From positions 1 to 64,000 of the forward strand of contig JACIWA010000004.1 of NCBI GenBank assembly GCA_014361195.1: DNA of 64,000 bases, in the 5' to 3' direction. Position 1 is the first letter of the stretch; each line of letters opens with the position of its first letter. The translations under genes were made by a program, and so were the position numbers. The notes under the pieces were generated by a model. The model was not told the DNA's origin. It was given only the letters and a program-made list of their open reading frames with translations, and did not search any database. Shown here piece after piece: positions 8,979 through 16,816 of the stretch. This DNA is from Thermoplasmatales archaeon (GTDB lineage Archaea; Thermoplasmatota; E2; UBA202; JdFR-43).

Positions 8979-9324
8979 AAAAACACTTTCATCTTGTAGA
9001 ATAACAAAGCCCAGGAATGGAATATATATCTTTGGAATAAAGGTGATTCCAGTAATAGGGCAAATTGTAATAGGGAAAATAAATGTAGAAGTATATGCGA
9101 CATCAGATATCCAGGTTGTTGATTTCCTGCTTCCAATGGCCTGCGGGTGCGGGTTGAAGGTGATGCACACTGATAAAGAGAGACCTTTTGAGTGGGGATG
9201 GAGTGAGGATTATGATAACAATGATGTTATAGATGAGAAATTTACCCAGATAATTGTCAAGGGATACACTTCTGCATGGGATGAATACAGGGATGAAATA
9301 GTGCTTTATAAGGTGAAAATATGA
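8638..9324 (+). CDS. Secreted PKD-domain protein with C-terminal Ig-like module
   Basis: A 228-residue exported protein: signal peptide, PKD domain (~22-112) and a C-terminal Ig-like module (~118-228) beginning ITKPRNGIYIFGIKVIP and containing VIGKINVEVYA. The N-terminal 341 bases are a perfect copy of the preceding gene. It starts 4 bases after that gene's stop and overlaps the next gene in an ATGA junction, so 7224-11646 looks like one secreted-protein operon. It lacks the thioredoxin domain of its neighbours. Role unknown; probably binds or presents partners at the surface. Confidence 0.7.
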   Translation: MKKLAIFIVGMLVFSGLVISNNPPEKPTVNGPTSGEAGKEYTFTAVANDPDGDRIFYCFNWGDENEFCTPYVNSGQPYEAKHTWQEKGTYVITVTATDEHGAKSEPATLQVSMPKTLSSCRITKPRNGIYIFGIKVIPVIGQIVIGKINVEVYATSDIQVVDFLLPMACGCGLKVMHTDKERPFEWGWSEDYDNNDVIDEKFTQIIVKGYTSAWDEYRDEIVLYKVKI

Positions 9325-9707
9325 AGAAAGCGATTCTTTTCCTCCTCCTTTTTTCTTCTTTTGCATCTGCAGTAAATGTTACCTGGGAGCCAGCAAATCC
9401 GGGAGTTGGAGATGTTGTAACAGTATATGCGGAAATAGAGAATGTAACAAGTACAAGTGTAGTAAAGCTTAAATATTGTCCAACTGAAGAGACATGCTTT
9501 TATGAAAACATGAAATATGAAAATGGGAAATGGGTTGCAAAATTCAATGCTACAAATGAAGGGGATTATGAAATTGCGGTAATTGTTGATGGAAATGTTG
9601 TTAAGGAAGCTTTTATAAAGGTAAAAAGTAAAAGTACTCCAGGGTTTGAAATTATTTTGTTCTCGATAGCTATTTTAATAATGGCAAAAATTAAAATTAG
9701 AAAATAA
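9321..9707 (+). CDS. Small secreted Ig-like protein with PGF-CTERM tail
   Basis: A 128-residue protein with signal peptide (MKKAILFLLLFSSFASAV), one Ig-like beta-sandwich (WEPANPGVGDVVTVYAEIEN...) with two Cys (KYCPTEETCF) that could form a disulfide, and a C-terminal STPGFEIILFSIAILIMAKI tail typical of PGF-CTERM sorting. Its ATG overlaps the stop of the preceding gene (ATGA). It may serve as the surface-anchored member of this operon. Confidence 0.65.
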   Translation: MKKAILFLLLFSSFASAVNVTWEPANPGVGDVVTVYAEIENVTSTSVVKLKYCPTEETCFYENMKYENGKWVAKFNATNEGDYEIAVIVDGNVVKEAFIKVKSKSTPGFEIILFSIAILIMAKIKIRK

Positions 9708-9717
9708 ATTCATTAGC

Positions 9718-11646
9718 ATGAAAAAATATCTGGCATTGCTTTGCTTGATTCCCTTAATTTTCATAGTCAGGGCAAATGCCTTTGTTTTTTGCGAGGAAGC
9801 AACTACAACAACCTGCACCGCCTGCCCTGATGTGAGTGAGATTATTTATGAAATTTATAATTCCCGCCAGTATCCCTTTTATTTTGTTTCGCTTGTAGCG
9901 GATAAAAACAGTGATGCAAATGAAAGGGTGAATGAATACAATGTTTATGGCTATCCGACCTTATTTTTTGATGGAGGTTATGAAGTTATTTTTGGTAAAA
10001 AGAGTAAATCAGATTATATAAATGCGATTGAGAAATCTATAGAAAGGAAAAGAGCAAATATAAAAATTTCAATGAGGGTTATATGGAGAGATAGCAGGCT
10101 AAATATCTCTCTCGAAATAGAAAATGGCGAAGATAGAATTTACGAAGGTTATCTAAAGGTTTATGTTGTTGAGCCATTATCGAGATGGAAAGATGCAAAA
10201 GGAAATCCATTTCATTTTGCCCTCCTTGGATATGCTTTCAAGGATAGGATTAGCATAGAAAAAAACGGAAGAATGAAAATAAATGCAAACTGGAATGAGC
10301 CAACAAGCAAAGAGAATGTGATGGCAATAGCGGTTGTTTTCAGCAATCAATCAGAAACAAGATATTCATACCCCCCAACTAACACACATCCCTTTTCTGC
10401 GCACTTCGTGGATGCATGTGTTGCCAGCCCGCCAGCGGAGGATGCGCCACCCGCCTTGTATTTTTTGAAAAAGCCAGAGGAAGTTTGGGGTTATAGAAAT
10501 GTGTCTTTTGAGTGGAGTGGGGAAGATGAGGGTGAAATTCTTTATTCTTATAAGTTAAATGACGGGGATTGGAGTGAGTGGAGCTATGTTAAAAGAGTTG
10601 AATATAATTTAAGCGATGGAGAATATGAATTTTTTTTGAGAGGGAAAGATAATATAGGGCAGATAAGCGAAATATCCTACAGGTTTTCAGTGGATACATC
10701 TCCTCCAAAAGTTGTTTATCATTATCCAGAAAATAAATCAGAAAATATTCCTGTTCATGCATCGATTACGATAAAATTTTCTCATGAAATGAATAAAAGC
10801 GTTGAAATAGAAATATTCCCAAATGCACCATATAGTATAGAATGGAAAAATGAAAAAGAGTTGATTTTAAAACCTTATTTGGAGCATGAAACTACTTATA
10901 CTATAAAAATAAAGAATGCATCCCGCACAAGTGGTCAAAAAATGGCTGAATTTTATTTTTCATTTAAAACATCTCCAGCGGATATTATTTCCCCAGAAAT
11001 TGTTTATGTTGAGCCATTTGATAGTGAGCTATATGAATTTATAAAAATTAAATTCTCGAAACAGATGAATACAATCCTTCATAATGCAATAAGGATAGAG
11101 CCATTTATTCCATTTACATATGAATGGAAAGAGAATGATTCTTTACTTCTCATTTATTTAAAATATTATGTGCCAGGAAAATACAATGTTAAAATAACAA
11201 AATATATGGAGGATAAAAATGGAAATACTTTGGACAGTGAATACTCTTTTTCTTTCTCAATAACAAACCCGAGCATATTATCAACAAATATTATTAATGG
11301 AGAAGAAAATGTTTCGATACATGAAATAGTTGAGATAAAGTTTTCCAATAAAATGAATGAGAGTTCTGTTGAAAAAAATCTGTTTGTTTATCCTCCTTCA
11401 AAAACTTTTTATGAATGGAATGGAAACAGGCTAATATTGAAAATTGAATTTGAAAAAGGTAAAAAATATTTTATAAATATTTCAAAAAATGCAGAAGATG
11501 CAAGAGGGCTAAATTTAATCGAAGATTTCTCTCTTTCCTTCACAACTGAAAAAGAAATAGAAAGAAAGAATGAAGCACCTTCCTTTTCTTTTACTCTTAT
11601 CTTAATTTCTTTTCTTATTTTCTATTTGGTAAGAAAGAGGAAATAA
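9718..11646 (+). CDS. Secreted thioredoxin-fold protein with three SbsA-type Ig-like (Big_5) repeats
   Basis: A 642-residue protein: signal peptide, thioredoxin-like domain with CTAC at residues 33-36 and GYPTLFFDGG, a beta segment containing YVVEPLSRWKD (~118-235), an Ig/FN3-like domain, three Big_5-like repeats (each with a KFSxxMN signature; ~328-420, 422-515, 518-610) and a C-terminal TM segment followed by RKRK (~619-642). The tail resembles a sorting signal but has PSF in place of PGF. Homologous to 7224-8633 in the thioredoxin and YxVEPxSRW segments, but in another order. Probably an anchored extracellular redox protein. Confidence 0.7.
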   Translation: MKKYLALLCLIPLIFIVRANAFVFCEEATTTTCTACPDVSEIIYEIYNSRQYPFYFVSLVADKNSDANERVNEYNVYGYPTLFFDGGYEVIFGKKSKSDYINAIEKSIERKRANIKISMRVIWRDSRLNISLEIENGEDRIYEGYLKVYVVEPLSRWKDAKGNPFHFALLGYAFKDRISIEKNGRMKINANWNEPTSKENVMAIAVVFSNQSETRYSYPPTNTHPFSAHFVDACVASPPAEDAPPALYFLKKPEEVWGYRNVSFEWSGEDEGEILYSYKLNDGDWSEWSYVKRVEYNLSDGEYEFFLRGKDNIGQISEISYRFSVDTSPPKVVYHYPENKSENIPVHASITIKFSHEMNKSVEIEIFPNAPYSIEWKNEKELILKPYLEHETTYTIKIKNASRTSGQKMAEFYFSFKTSPADIISPEIVYVEPFDSELYEFIKIKFSKQMNTILHNAIRIEPFIPFTYEWKENDSLLLIYLKYYVPGKYNVKITKYMEDKNGNTLDSEYSFSFSITNPSILSTNIINGEENVSIHEIVEIKFSNKMNESSVEKNLFVYPPSKTFYEWNGNRLILKIEFEKGKKYFINISKNAEDARGLNLIEDFSLSFTTEKEIERKNEAPSFSFTLILISFLIFYLVRKRK

Positions 11647-11714
11647 GGGTCAATTAAAATAATAACAAACTATTCTGGTTTAGCTATTCTTCACACTTCT
11701 TTTTAATTCTTATC

Positions 11715-12146
11715 CTAAAAAATAATTTTCTCCATGATATATGCAGGGGAGCCATCTGTATAAAAATCTTCAATTATATCTTTTATCGCAAATCCATTTT
11801 TTTGATAAAATTTTATCGCTCCTTCATTATCTACTCTCACTTCAAGAAAAATTCTTCTTACTTCTGGAAATCTTATAGCAAGCTCTCTTAAAAGGGATTT
11901 TCCTATGCTCTGTCTCCTGTACTTTTTGCTTACCGCGAGCATTAAAACTCTTAAATCAGTTTTTGAAACCTTCACGCTTATGATAAAGCCCACAACTTCA
12001 TTATTTTTTTCCGCAACCAAAAAGCCATCTGGATATGATGTCCACAAATAAATTAAAAAATCCGATGAATATTTTTCTGGAAATGACTCATTCGCAATTT
12101 TTAATACCGCATCCAAATCCCTGTATTCAAATTTTCTTATTGCCAT
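11715..12146 (-). CDS. GNAT-family N-acetyltransferase, RimI-like
   Basis: A 143-residue single-domain GNAT protein. The acetyl-CoA binding loop (SKKYRRQSIGKSLL) and the following VRVDNEGAIKFYQKNGF helix-strand match RimI/Ard1-type N-terminal acetyltransferases. The substrate cannot be told from sequence. Its ATG at 12146 lies inside the end of the upstream polyferredoxin gene (10-base overlap), so it is the last gene of the nadX-thioredoxin-polyferredoxin operon. Confidence 0.75.
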   Translation of the reverse strand: MAIRKFEYRDLDAVLKIANESFPEKYSSDFLIYLWTSYPDGFLVAEKNNEVVGFIISVKVSKTDLRVLMLAVSKKYRRQSIGKSLLRELAIRFPEVRRIFLEVRVDNEGAIKFYQKNGFAIKDIIEDFYTDGSPAYIMEKIIF

Positions 12147-12991
12147 TTAAATTCAAGAGCATTTTTCGGGCAAGAAGTAATGCATTTTCCGCATCTTATG
12201 CATTCATTGCTCTTATTCTCATAAGGCATTTCTATCTGCATCGGGCACACTTGAGAGCACTTAAAGCATTTTATACATTTTTCCTCATCATATTTAATCT
12301 GCAAAAAGCTTATTTTATTGAAGCAAGCCATCATTGCTCCAACAGGGCAGAGATATCTACACCATCCTCTCGATATGATAACTATCAGAATTAAAAAGGA
12401 TGCAACAAAAATCATTTTTGGATAGAAGAAAATAGTGAATGTATAACCTGTTGGATTAATTAATAGATATGGCAATGTGCCTGTTAAACCACCTATCGGG
12501 CAGATATCAGTATAAGCCAGTTTTCCTGTAAAAAAGCATGCAAATGGAATTGCAAGAAGAATTAAATATTTAGCATATCTAAATTTCTTATCCTTCCTTT
12601 CCACCCTTTTTCCCTTAACCAGATCCTGCAAAAACCCAATTGGACACGCCCATCCACATGCACCCCTTCCAAAAACAATGCTGACAGTAAAAATCACTCC
12701 AAAAAGATATATCAAAAGATAAAAAGCCCTGTCCGCAAATGCATGCTCAAGCACCCCGATCGGGCAGGCGGCAAGCGCAAAAGGGCTTTCCCAGCAATAA
12801 AAATATGAATAAATCAGGCCAGTCGCTCCAAAAATGAAGGAAAGGTTGCTTATCAGGAGGAATGAAATTTGAGAGGCGAATCTTTTTTTCTGCAAGCCAG
12901 AGGATTTTTTTAAGGCAAAAAATGAGGCGATTGCGAGAGGAATGCATATATAAGCAAATGGACAGGAATGGCAATTTAAATTGCAGACCAT
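12137..12991 (-). CDS. NapH/NosR-type membrane polyferredoxin
   Basis: A 284-residue integral membrane protein with about five TM helices. Two membrane-facing CxxxCP motifs (GRGACGWACPIG and RGWCRYLCPVG) are typical of the NapH/PceC family, and two C-terminal [4Fe-4S] ferredoxin motifs (CIKCFKCSQVCP, CIRCGKCITSCP) are present. Such proteins pass electrons across or along the membrane. It overlaps the thioredoxin-like gene by 16 bases, suggesting the two form one electron-transfer route to extracytoplasmic thiols. The partner dehydrogenase or reductase is not visible here. Confidence 0.8.
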   Translation of the reverse strand: MVCNLNCHSCPFAYICIPLAIASFFALKKSSGLQKKRFASQISFLLISNLSFIFGATGLIYSYFYCWESPFALAACPIGVLEHAFADRAFYLLIYLFGVIFTVSIVFGRGACGWACPIGFLQDLVKGKRVERKDKKFRYAKYLILLAIPFACFFTGKLAYTDICPIGGLTGTLPYLLINPTGYTFTIFFYPKMIFVASFLILIVIISRGWCRYLCPVGAMMACFNKISFLQIKYDEEKCIKCFKCSQVCPMQIEMPYENKSNECIRCGKCITSCPKNALEFKWQ

Positions 12992-13551
12992 TTTTCATCC
13001 CTTGCTCTTTCCAGTATATTTTTTAGTTCCTCTATTGAGGGTCTTCCTCCTTTTCCGTCAGGTGGGCCGGAAAAGGAATACCAGTAGATTTTATCATTTT
13101 TTTCGAACATTATTACTGTTGTTGGAACCGATCTTTTTGAATTATAAACTATTATTGTGTCTTCTCTGTCATCAGATATGTCTATTGTGAAAAGAATGGC
13201 ATAACTAAAATTTTCGCTGAATTTTCCATCTTTTTCATTTCCTTCCACCATGCCCGCTTTCTTCATTTCTTCCCATTGCTGGTTGCACGGCTCACAAGCG
13301 GGGCCATAGAAGAAAATCATCAAAACTTTATCTTTTGAATAATTTAAAGCCCATTGGGGATGGGATGGTATGCCACTCATTCCATAGCCATGAGGATATT
13401 CAATCCAAAATTCCTCAAATTTTTGAGATTTTGAAATTATTGCAATGCATCCCTGACAGACCATTTCATTCAGCTCCTTTGTTTTTTTATATCTTGTATA
13501 TGCTCCTGAAATAAGAAGAATAATTGATATTGCTAGAAATATTTTTTTCAT
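12976..13551 (-). CDS. Membrane-anchored thioredoxin-like protein
   Basis: A 191-residue protein with an N-terminal hydrophobic anchor or signal (IFLAISIILLISGAYT) and a thioredoxin fold with active-site CEPC (FYGPACEPCNQQW) and cis-Pro SVPTTVIMF. A second pair, CQGC, lies at about residue 32. It probably acts on the outer face of the membrane. Overlaps with nadX (4 bases) and the polyferredoxin (16 bases) indicate an operon. The association with a polyferredoxin resembles a CcdA-like reductant-delivery pair, which is an inference. Confidence 0.75.
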   Translation of the reverse strand: MKKIFLAISIILLISGAYTRYKKTKELNEMVCQGCIAIISKSQKFEEFWIEYPHGYGMSGIPSHPQWALNYSKDKVLMIFFYGPACEPCNQQWEEMKKAGMVEGNEKDGKFSENFSYAILFTIDISDDREDTIIVYNSKRSVPTTVIMFEKNDKIYWYSFSGPPDGKGGRPSIEELKNILERARDEKWSAI

Positions 13552-14315
13552 ATTCCTATCTGCAATGGATTTACAATTTTCTTTAGCACCGCAATTGCGG
13601 AAAGTGAAGCGAGATAACTTGTGCTGGGATTTTTCGGGTTTGGCAGATTTTCCACTTCCGCTCTCAGTCTTCCAAATTTCCCATGTGCAAGTATCTTGTG
13701 GCTGTTGTATTTTATAACTGGATCCGCTACAATTTTAACTTTTGTATTATCAAATCCAATGCCCGCTAAAGAGAGGCAAGCTGCAACATTTATATTCTTC
13801 GGAAAATGCTTCACCGCTTCTCTTGCATTTCCTTCATAAATAACCGTCCTTCTGTCAAAATGCATTCCAAAAGCTTCTGGTGCTTTTGTCGTTACAAGAG
13901 TAACTTCATCAAGCCCTCCTATGCTCGCCGCCTTTATTGCATCTAAGCCAGCAACCGCCCCAGATGGAAGATATATTTTAGCTTTTCCTTCTTTTGCCTT
14001 CCTGATCAATCTCTCTCTGAATTCATCATCAAAGAGTGCTCCTATTGTCATTATTACCAAATCTTTTCCTTTGCTCACTATTTTTTCCGCATATTCATAA
14101 ACCGCCTTTTGCGAGGCAGCTTCAAAAACAAAATCTACCTTATCAAGAAATTTTTCCACTTTTTCAAATTTTGCTTTTCTAAGCTCTTCCGCAAGATTTT
14201 TTGCTTTTTCCTCTATTATATCATAAAGATAAATCTCTTCAATTTCCTCAATTTCATCCGCAGCTCTTGCAACATCGGTTCCTATTGCTCCACAACCTAT
14301 TATGCCCAGTTTCAT
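13548..14315 (-). CDS. nadX: L-aspartate dehydrogenase
   Basis: A 255-residue enzyme of the NadX family, which oxidises aspartate to iminoaspartate as the first step of NAD synthesis. It shows the Rossmann motif GCGAIG at residues 7-12, the LPSGAVAGLDAIKAA segment and the C-terminal KYNSHKILAHGKFG region characteristic of archaeal and Thermotoga NadX. The next step is catalysed by NadA, encoded divergently at 14678. The ATG overlaps nothing upstream; its 3' end overlaps the thioredoxin-like gene by 4 bases. Confidence 0.9.
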   Translation of the reverse strand: MKLGIIGCGAIGTDVARAADEIEEIEEIYLYDIIEEKAKNLAEELRKAKFEKVEKFLDKVDFVFEAASQKAVYEYAEKIVSKGKDLVIMTIGALFDDEFRERLIRKAKEGKAKIYLPSGAVAGLDAIKAASIGGLDEVTLVTTKAPEAFGMHFDRRTVIYEGNAREAVKHFPKNINVAACLSLAGIGFDNTKVKIVADPVIKYNSHKILAHGKFGRLRAEVENLPNPKNPSTSYLASLSAIAVLKKIVNPLQIGI

Positions 14316-14356
14316 CTAAGCAAATAGTATTTTGTTATATAAATAACTATCCCTGT

Positions 14357-14584
14357 TTATTCTTTTATTTTTGCTGCAGACCTTGCTATCATTATTGTTG
14401 CTATAACCGCTATAATCGTAACTATTATTGCATATGCAAGCATCGCGGGTATTGATTCCTGCCCACCAAATACCGCTTTGAATATTGCAAGAATTGCCCC
14501 ATTCCAGGCAAGGGCGGCAACAAGTCCAAAGGCAGCTGTTATAAGAGAGGTCATTGCCTTAATTACCTCTCCCTTTAAGCTCAT
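14357..14584 (-). CDS. DUF5654-type small two-TM membrane protein
   Basis: A 75-residue protein with two hydrophobic helices (ALVAALAWNGAILAIF-like and MLAYAIIVTIIAVIATIMIA). The start MSLKGEVIKAMTSLITAAFG and the W-N between the helices match the archaeal DUF5654 family as I know it. Function unknown. It lies alone between nadX and nadA on the nadX strand. Confidence 0.65.
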   Translation of the reverse strand: MSLKGEVIKAMTSLITAAFGLVAALAWNGAILAIFKAVFGGQESIPAMLAYAIIVTIIAVIATIMIARSAAKIKE

Positions 14585-14677
14585 AATAGAAATTATCTTA
14601 ATAATATTTAAATATTTTGCAATTTTTGTTTTTTTTTACAAAAACGCATTTTATTTATACCATTTTTATATAATATC

Positions 14678-15571
14678 GTGGAAAAATTAGAAAAATTGAA
14701 AGAAAAAAGGAATGCAATTATACTTGCTCACAACTATCAACTTCCCGAAATACAGGATATAGCAGATTTTATTGGTGACTCCCTTGCCCTTGCAATGAAA
14801 GCAAAAGAAACAGATGCGAATGTAATAATTTTTTGTGGAGTTGATTTCATGGCAGAAACCGCAAAAATATTAAATCCAGAAAAAGTTGTCATTCATCCTG
14901 AAAAGCAAGCAATGTGTCCGATGGCAAAAATGGTTGATGTTGAATCTTTATTGAAGAAAAAAGAAGAGTGTGGATATGAGATTGTTTCATATGTGAATAC
15001 TTCAGCGGATGTAAAAGCAATCAGTGATGTTTGTTGCACTTCTTCAAATGCGGTAAAAGTTGTAAGCAAAATGAAAAATGGGGTAATATTTACTCCAGAT
15101 GAAAATTTAGGGAAATATGTTAAAAGATTTGTTAAAGATAAAGATATTTATCTCTGGCCAGGCTTCTGCCCGACGCATGTAAATATTGAGAAGGAGGATA
15201 TATTAAAAATAAAAAAAGAGCATCCTTTTGCGGAAATAATTGTTCATCCTGAATGCAAAGAAGATGTTATTGATATTGCGAATAAAGTTGCTTCCACTGA
15301 AGGAATGATAAAATATGCAAGGGAATCTAAATCAAAGGAATTTATAGTTGGAACAGAAAAGGAATTATGTTATAGAATGAAAAAAGAAATGCCTGAAAAG
15401 AATTTTTATTGTTTGGAAAAAGCTATTTGCTCTAATATGAAAAAAATAACTCTTGAAAAAGTTTTAAGAAGTATGGAAAAAATGGAACCTGAAATAAAAT
15501 TGAGCGATGATATAATTGAAAATGCAAGGAAGCCACTTCAAAGAATGATAGAAATAGGGAGAGGAGATTAA
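14678..15571 (+). CDS. nadA: Quinolinate synthase
   Basis: A 297-residue NadA, condensing iminoaspartate with dihydroxyacetone phosphate to quinolinate with a [4Fe-4S] cluster. The three ligand cysteines of the family are present at C80 (QAMCPMA), C164 (WPGFCPTH) and C251 (AICSNMK), and the substrate motif LAHNYQ is at 17-22. The start is GTG, with a TATA-like ttatttata about 25 bases upstream, consistent with leaderless transcription. Partner of NadX at 13548-14315; nadC is not in the window. Confidence 0.95.
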   Translation: MEKLEKLKEKRNAIILAHNYQLPEIQDIADFIGDSLALAMKAKETDANVIIFCGVDFMAETAKILNPEKVVIHPEKQAMCPMAKMVDVESLLKKKEECGYEIVSYVNTSADVKAISDVCCTSSNAVKVVSKMKNGVIFTPDENLGKYVKRFVKDKDIYLWPGFCPTHVNIEKEDILKIKKEHPFAEIIVHPECKEDVIDIANKVASTEGMIKYARESKSKEFIVGTEKELCYRMKKEMPEKNFYCLEKAICSNMKKITLEKVLRSMEKMEPEIKLSDDIIENARKPLQRMIEIGRGD

Positions 15572-15611
15572 AAAGTAAAAGATAAAATATTAAAAATATT
15601 ACAATCGGAAT

Positions 15612-16781
15612 ATGAAAATTAAAGGGTTGATATTATCAAGGATTTTAGAAGCAATAATATTTGCTATAGGTATTTTCAGCATATATAAAGGTTATTTTGC
15701 TCAATCTCTTGCATGCTTTGTTGGTCTATTTTTATCTCTTATGCCAACAATTATAAAGAGGAATTTGAAAATATCTCTTCCATGGTTATTTGAGTTCCTT
15801 ATTGTTTTTTCTGTATCATTGCATATATGGGGTGGGGCGCTTGGCCTTTATTCCCTGCCTTTCTATGATAAATTTGCGCACTTTATTGTGTCCGCTATTA
15901 TTTCTTTTTTTGCTCTTATGGTTGTTTATATTTTGACTGTTTTTTCTCCCCGCCTTTATATGGATTCCTTGACAATGATGTTTTTTATTATAATTTTCAG
16001 TCTTGCAATAGGGGGGCTATGGGAAATTGCTGAATTTTTTTATGATAAGTTTTTCTTTGGTTATTCCGCATCCCAAATAAGCTTGGATAATACAATGGGT
16101 GATTTAATTGCTGATCTCTTAGCGGGGATAATTATAGCTATATTTGGAACAATTGCAATAAGAAGAGGGGAATTTAAGGATATATTGCACATGGCTCATA
16201 AACATAGAGATAAATTTATTTATACAAGAGGGAGGGCAATAAAAGCTCTGGAAGAGGCAATTGAAAAAGAAAAAGTGGATGAGAAAGTTTTACCAATAGT
16301 GGAGAAGATAAATAAGAAAGAGGATTTTTTTACAACAAGCAGTTGTGCGGGAAGGATAGTAATTATAGAAGTACCTCATTTTGGAATGAAAAGAAATGCT
16401 CGCTTCCTAGGGAAATGGCATGATAAAATTGATGAAAAAGATTTAAGAAATGCAATTAAAAAAGCAAAAAAGGGAGAGATATGGTTTTTGGTTCAATCCC
16501 CGATTTTCCATATTTCGACAATTTCGATAGAGAATGCAAAAAAAATTTTGAGCATAGCAAATAATAGCGGGTTTAAATATTCCTCAATAAAAAATTTCAA
16601 TGGAAGATTTATTGTTGAAATTTTGAGCAGTGAAAGAATAGATGTTCCAATTGGGAAAGATGGGAGGATATTTGTAAGTGATGAATATCTGGAAATATTG
16701 AGGGATATAGCCAATCATATGATTGAAGTTATTGATGGAAAGTTGAAAAGGCTTGAAAAAAATATTGAAAATATGATGTAA
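15612..16781 (+). CDS. DUF2238/YjdF-like membrane domain fused to Taw3 (TYW3-type wyosine methyltransferase)
   Basis: A 389-residue continuous ORF. Residues ~1-178 form five or six TM helices with DUF2238-like signatures (YDKFAHFIVS; GGLWEIAEFFYD; NTMGDLIADLLAG). Residues ~205-385 match archaeal Taw3: TTSSCAGRI near 237-245, HFGMKRNARFLGKWH, LVQSPIFHIS, SGFKYSSIK and DVPIGKDGRIFV. Taw3 N-methylates the wyosine intermediate at position 37 of tRNA-Phe and is normally soluble and about 200 residues. An internal ATG (16192, MAHKHRDKF) could give a separate soluble Taw3. No frameshift is needed for the fusion. Confidence 0.8.
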   Translation: MKIKGLILSRILEAIIFAIGIFSIYKGYFAQSLACFVGLFLSLMPTIIKRNLKISLPWLFEFLIVFSVSLHIWGGALGLYSLPFYDKFAHFIVSAIISFFALMVVYILTVFSPRLYMDSLTMMFFIIIFSLAIGGLWEIAEFFYDKFFFGYSASQISLDNTMGDLIADLLAGIIIAIFGTIAIRRGEFKDILHMAHKHRDKFIYTRGRAIKALEEAIEKEKVDEKVLPIVEKINKKEDFFTTSSCAGRIVIIEVPHFGMKRNARFLGKWHDKIDEKDLRNAIKKAKKGEIWFLVQSPIFHISTISIENAKKILSIANNSGFKYSSIKNFNGRFIVEILSSERIDVPIGKDGRIFVSDEYLEILRDIANHMIEVIDGKLKRLEKNIENMM

Positions 16782-16816
16782 ATGAAAATTATTTAAAAAG
16801 ATTTTAAATTATACTC

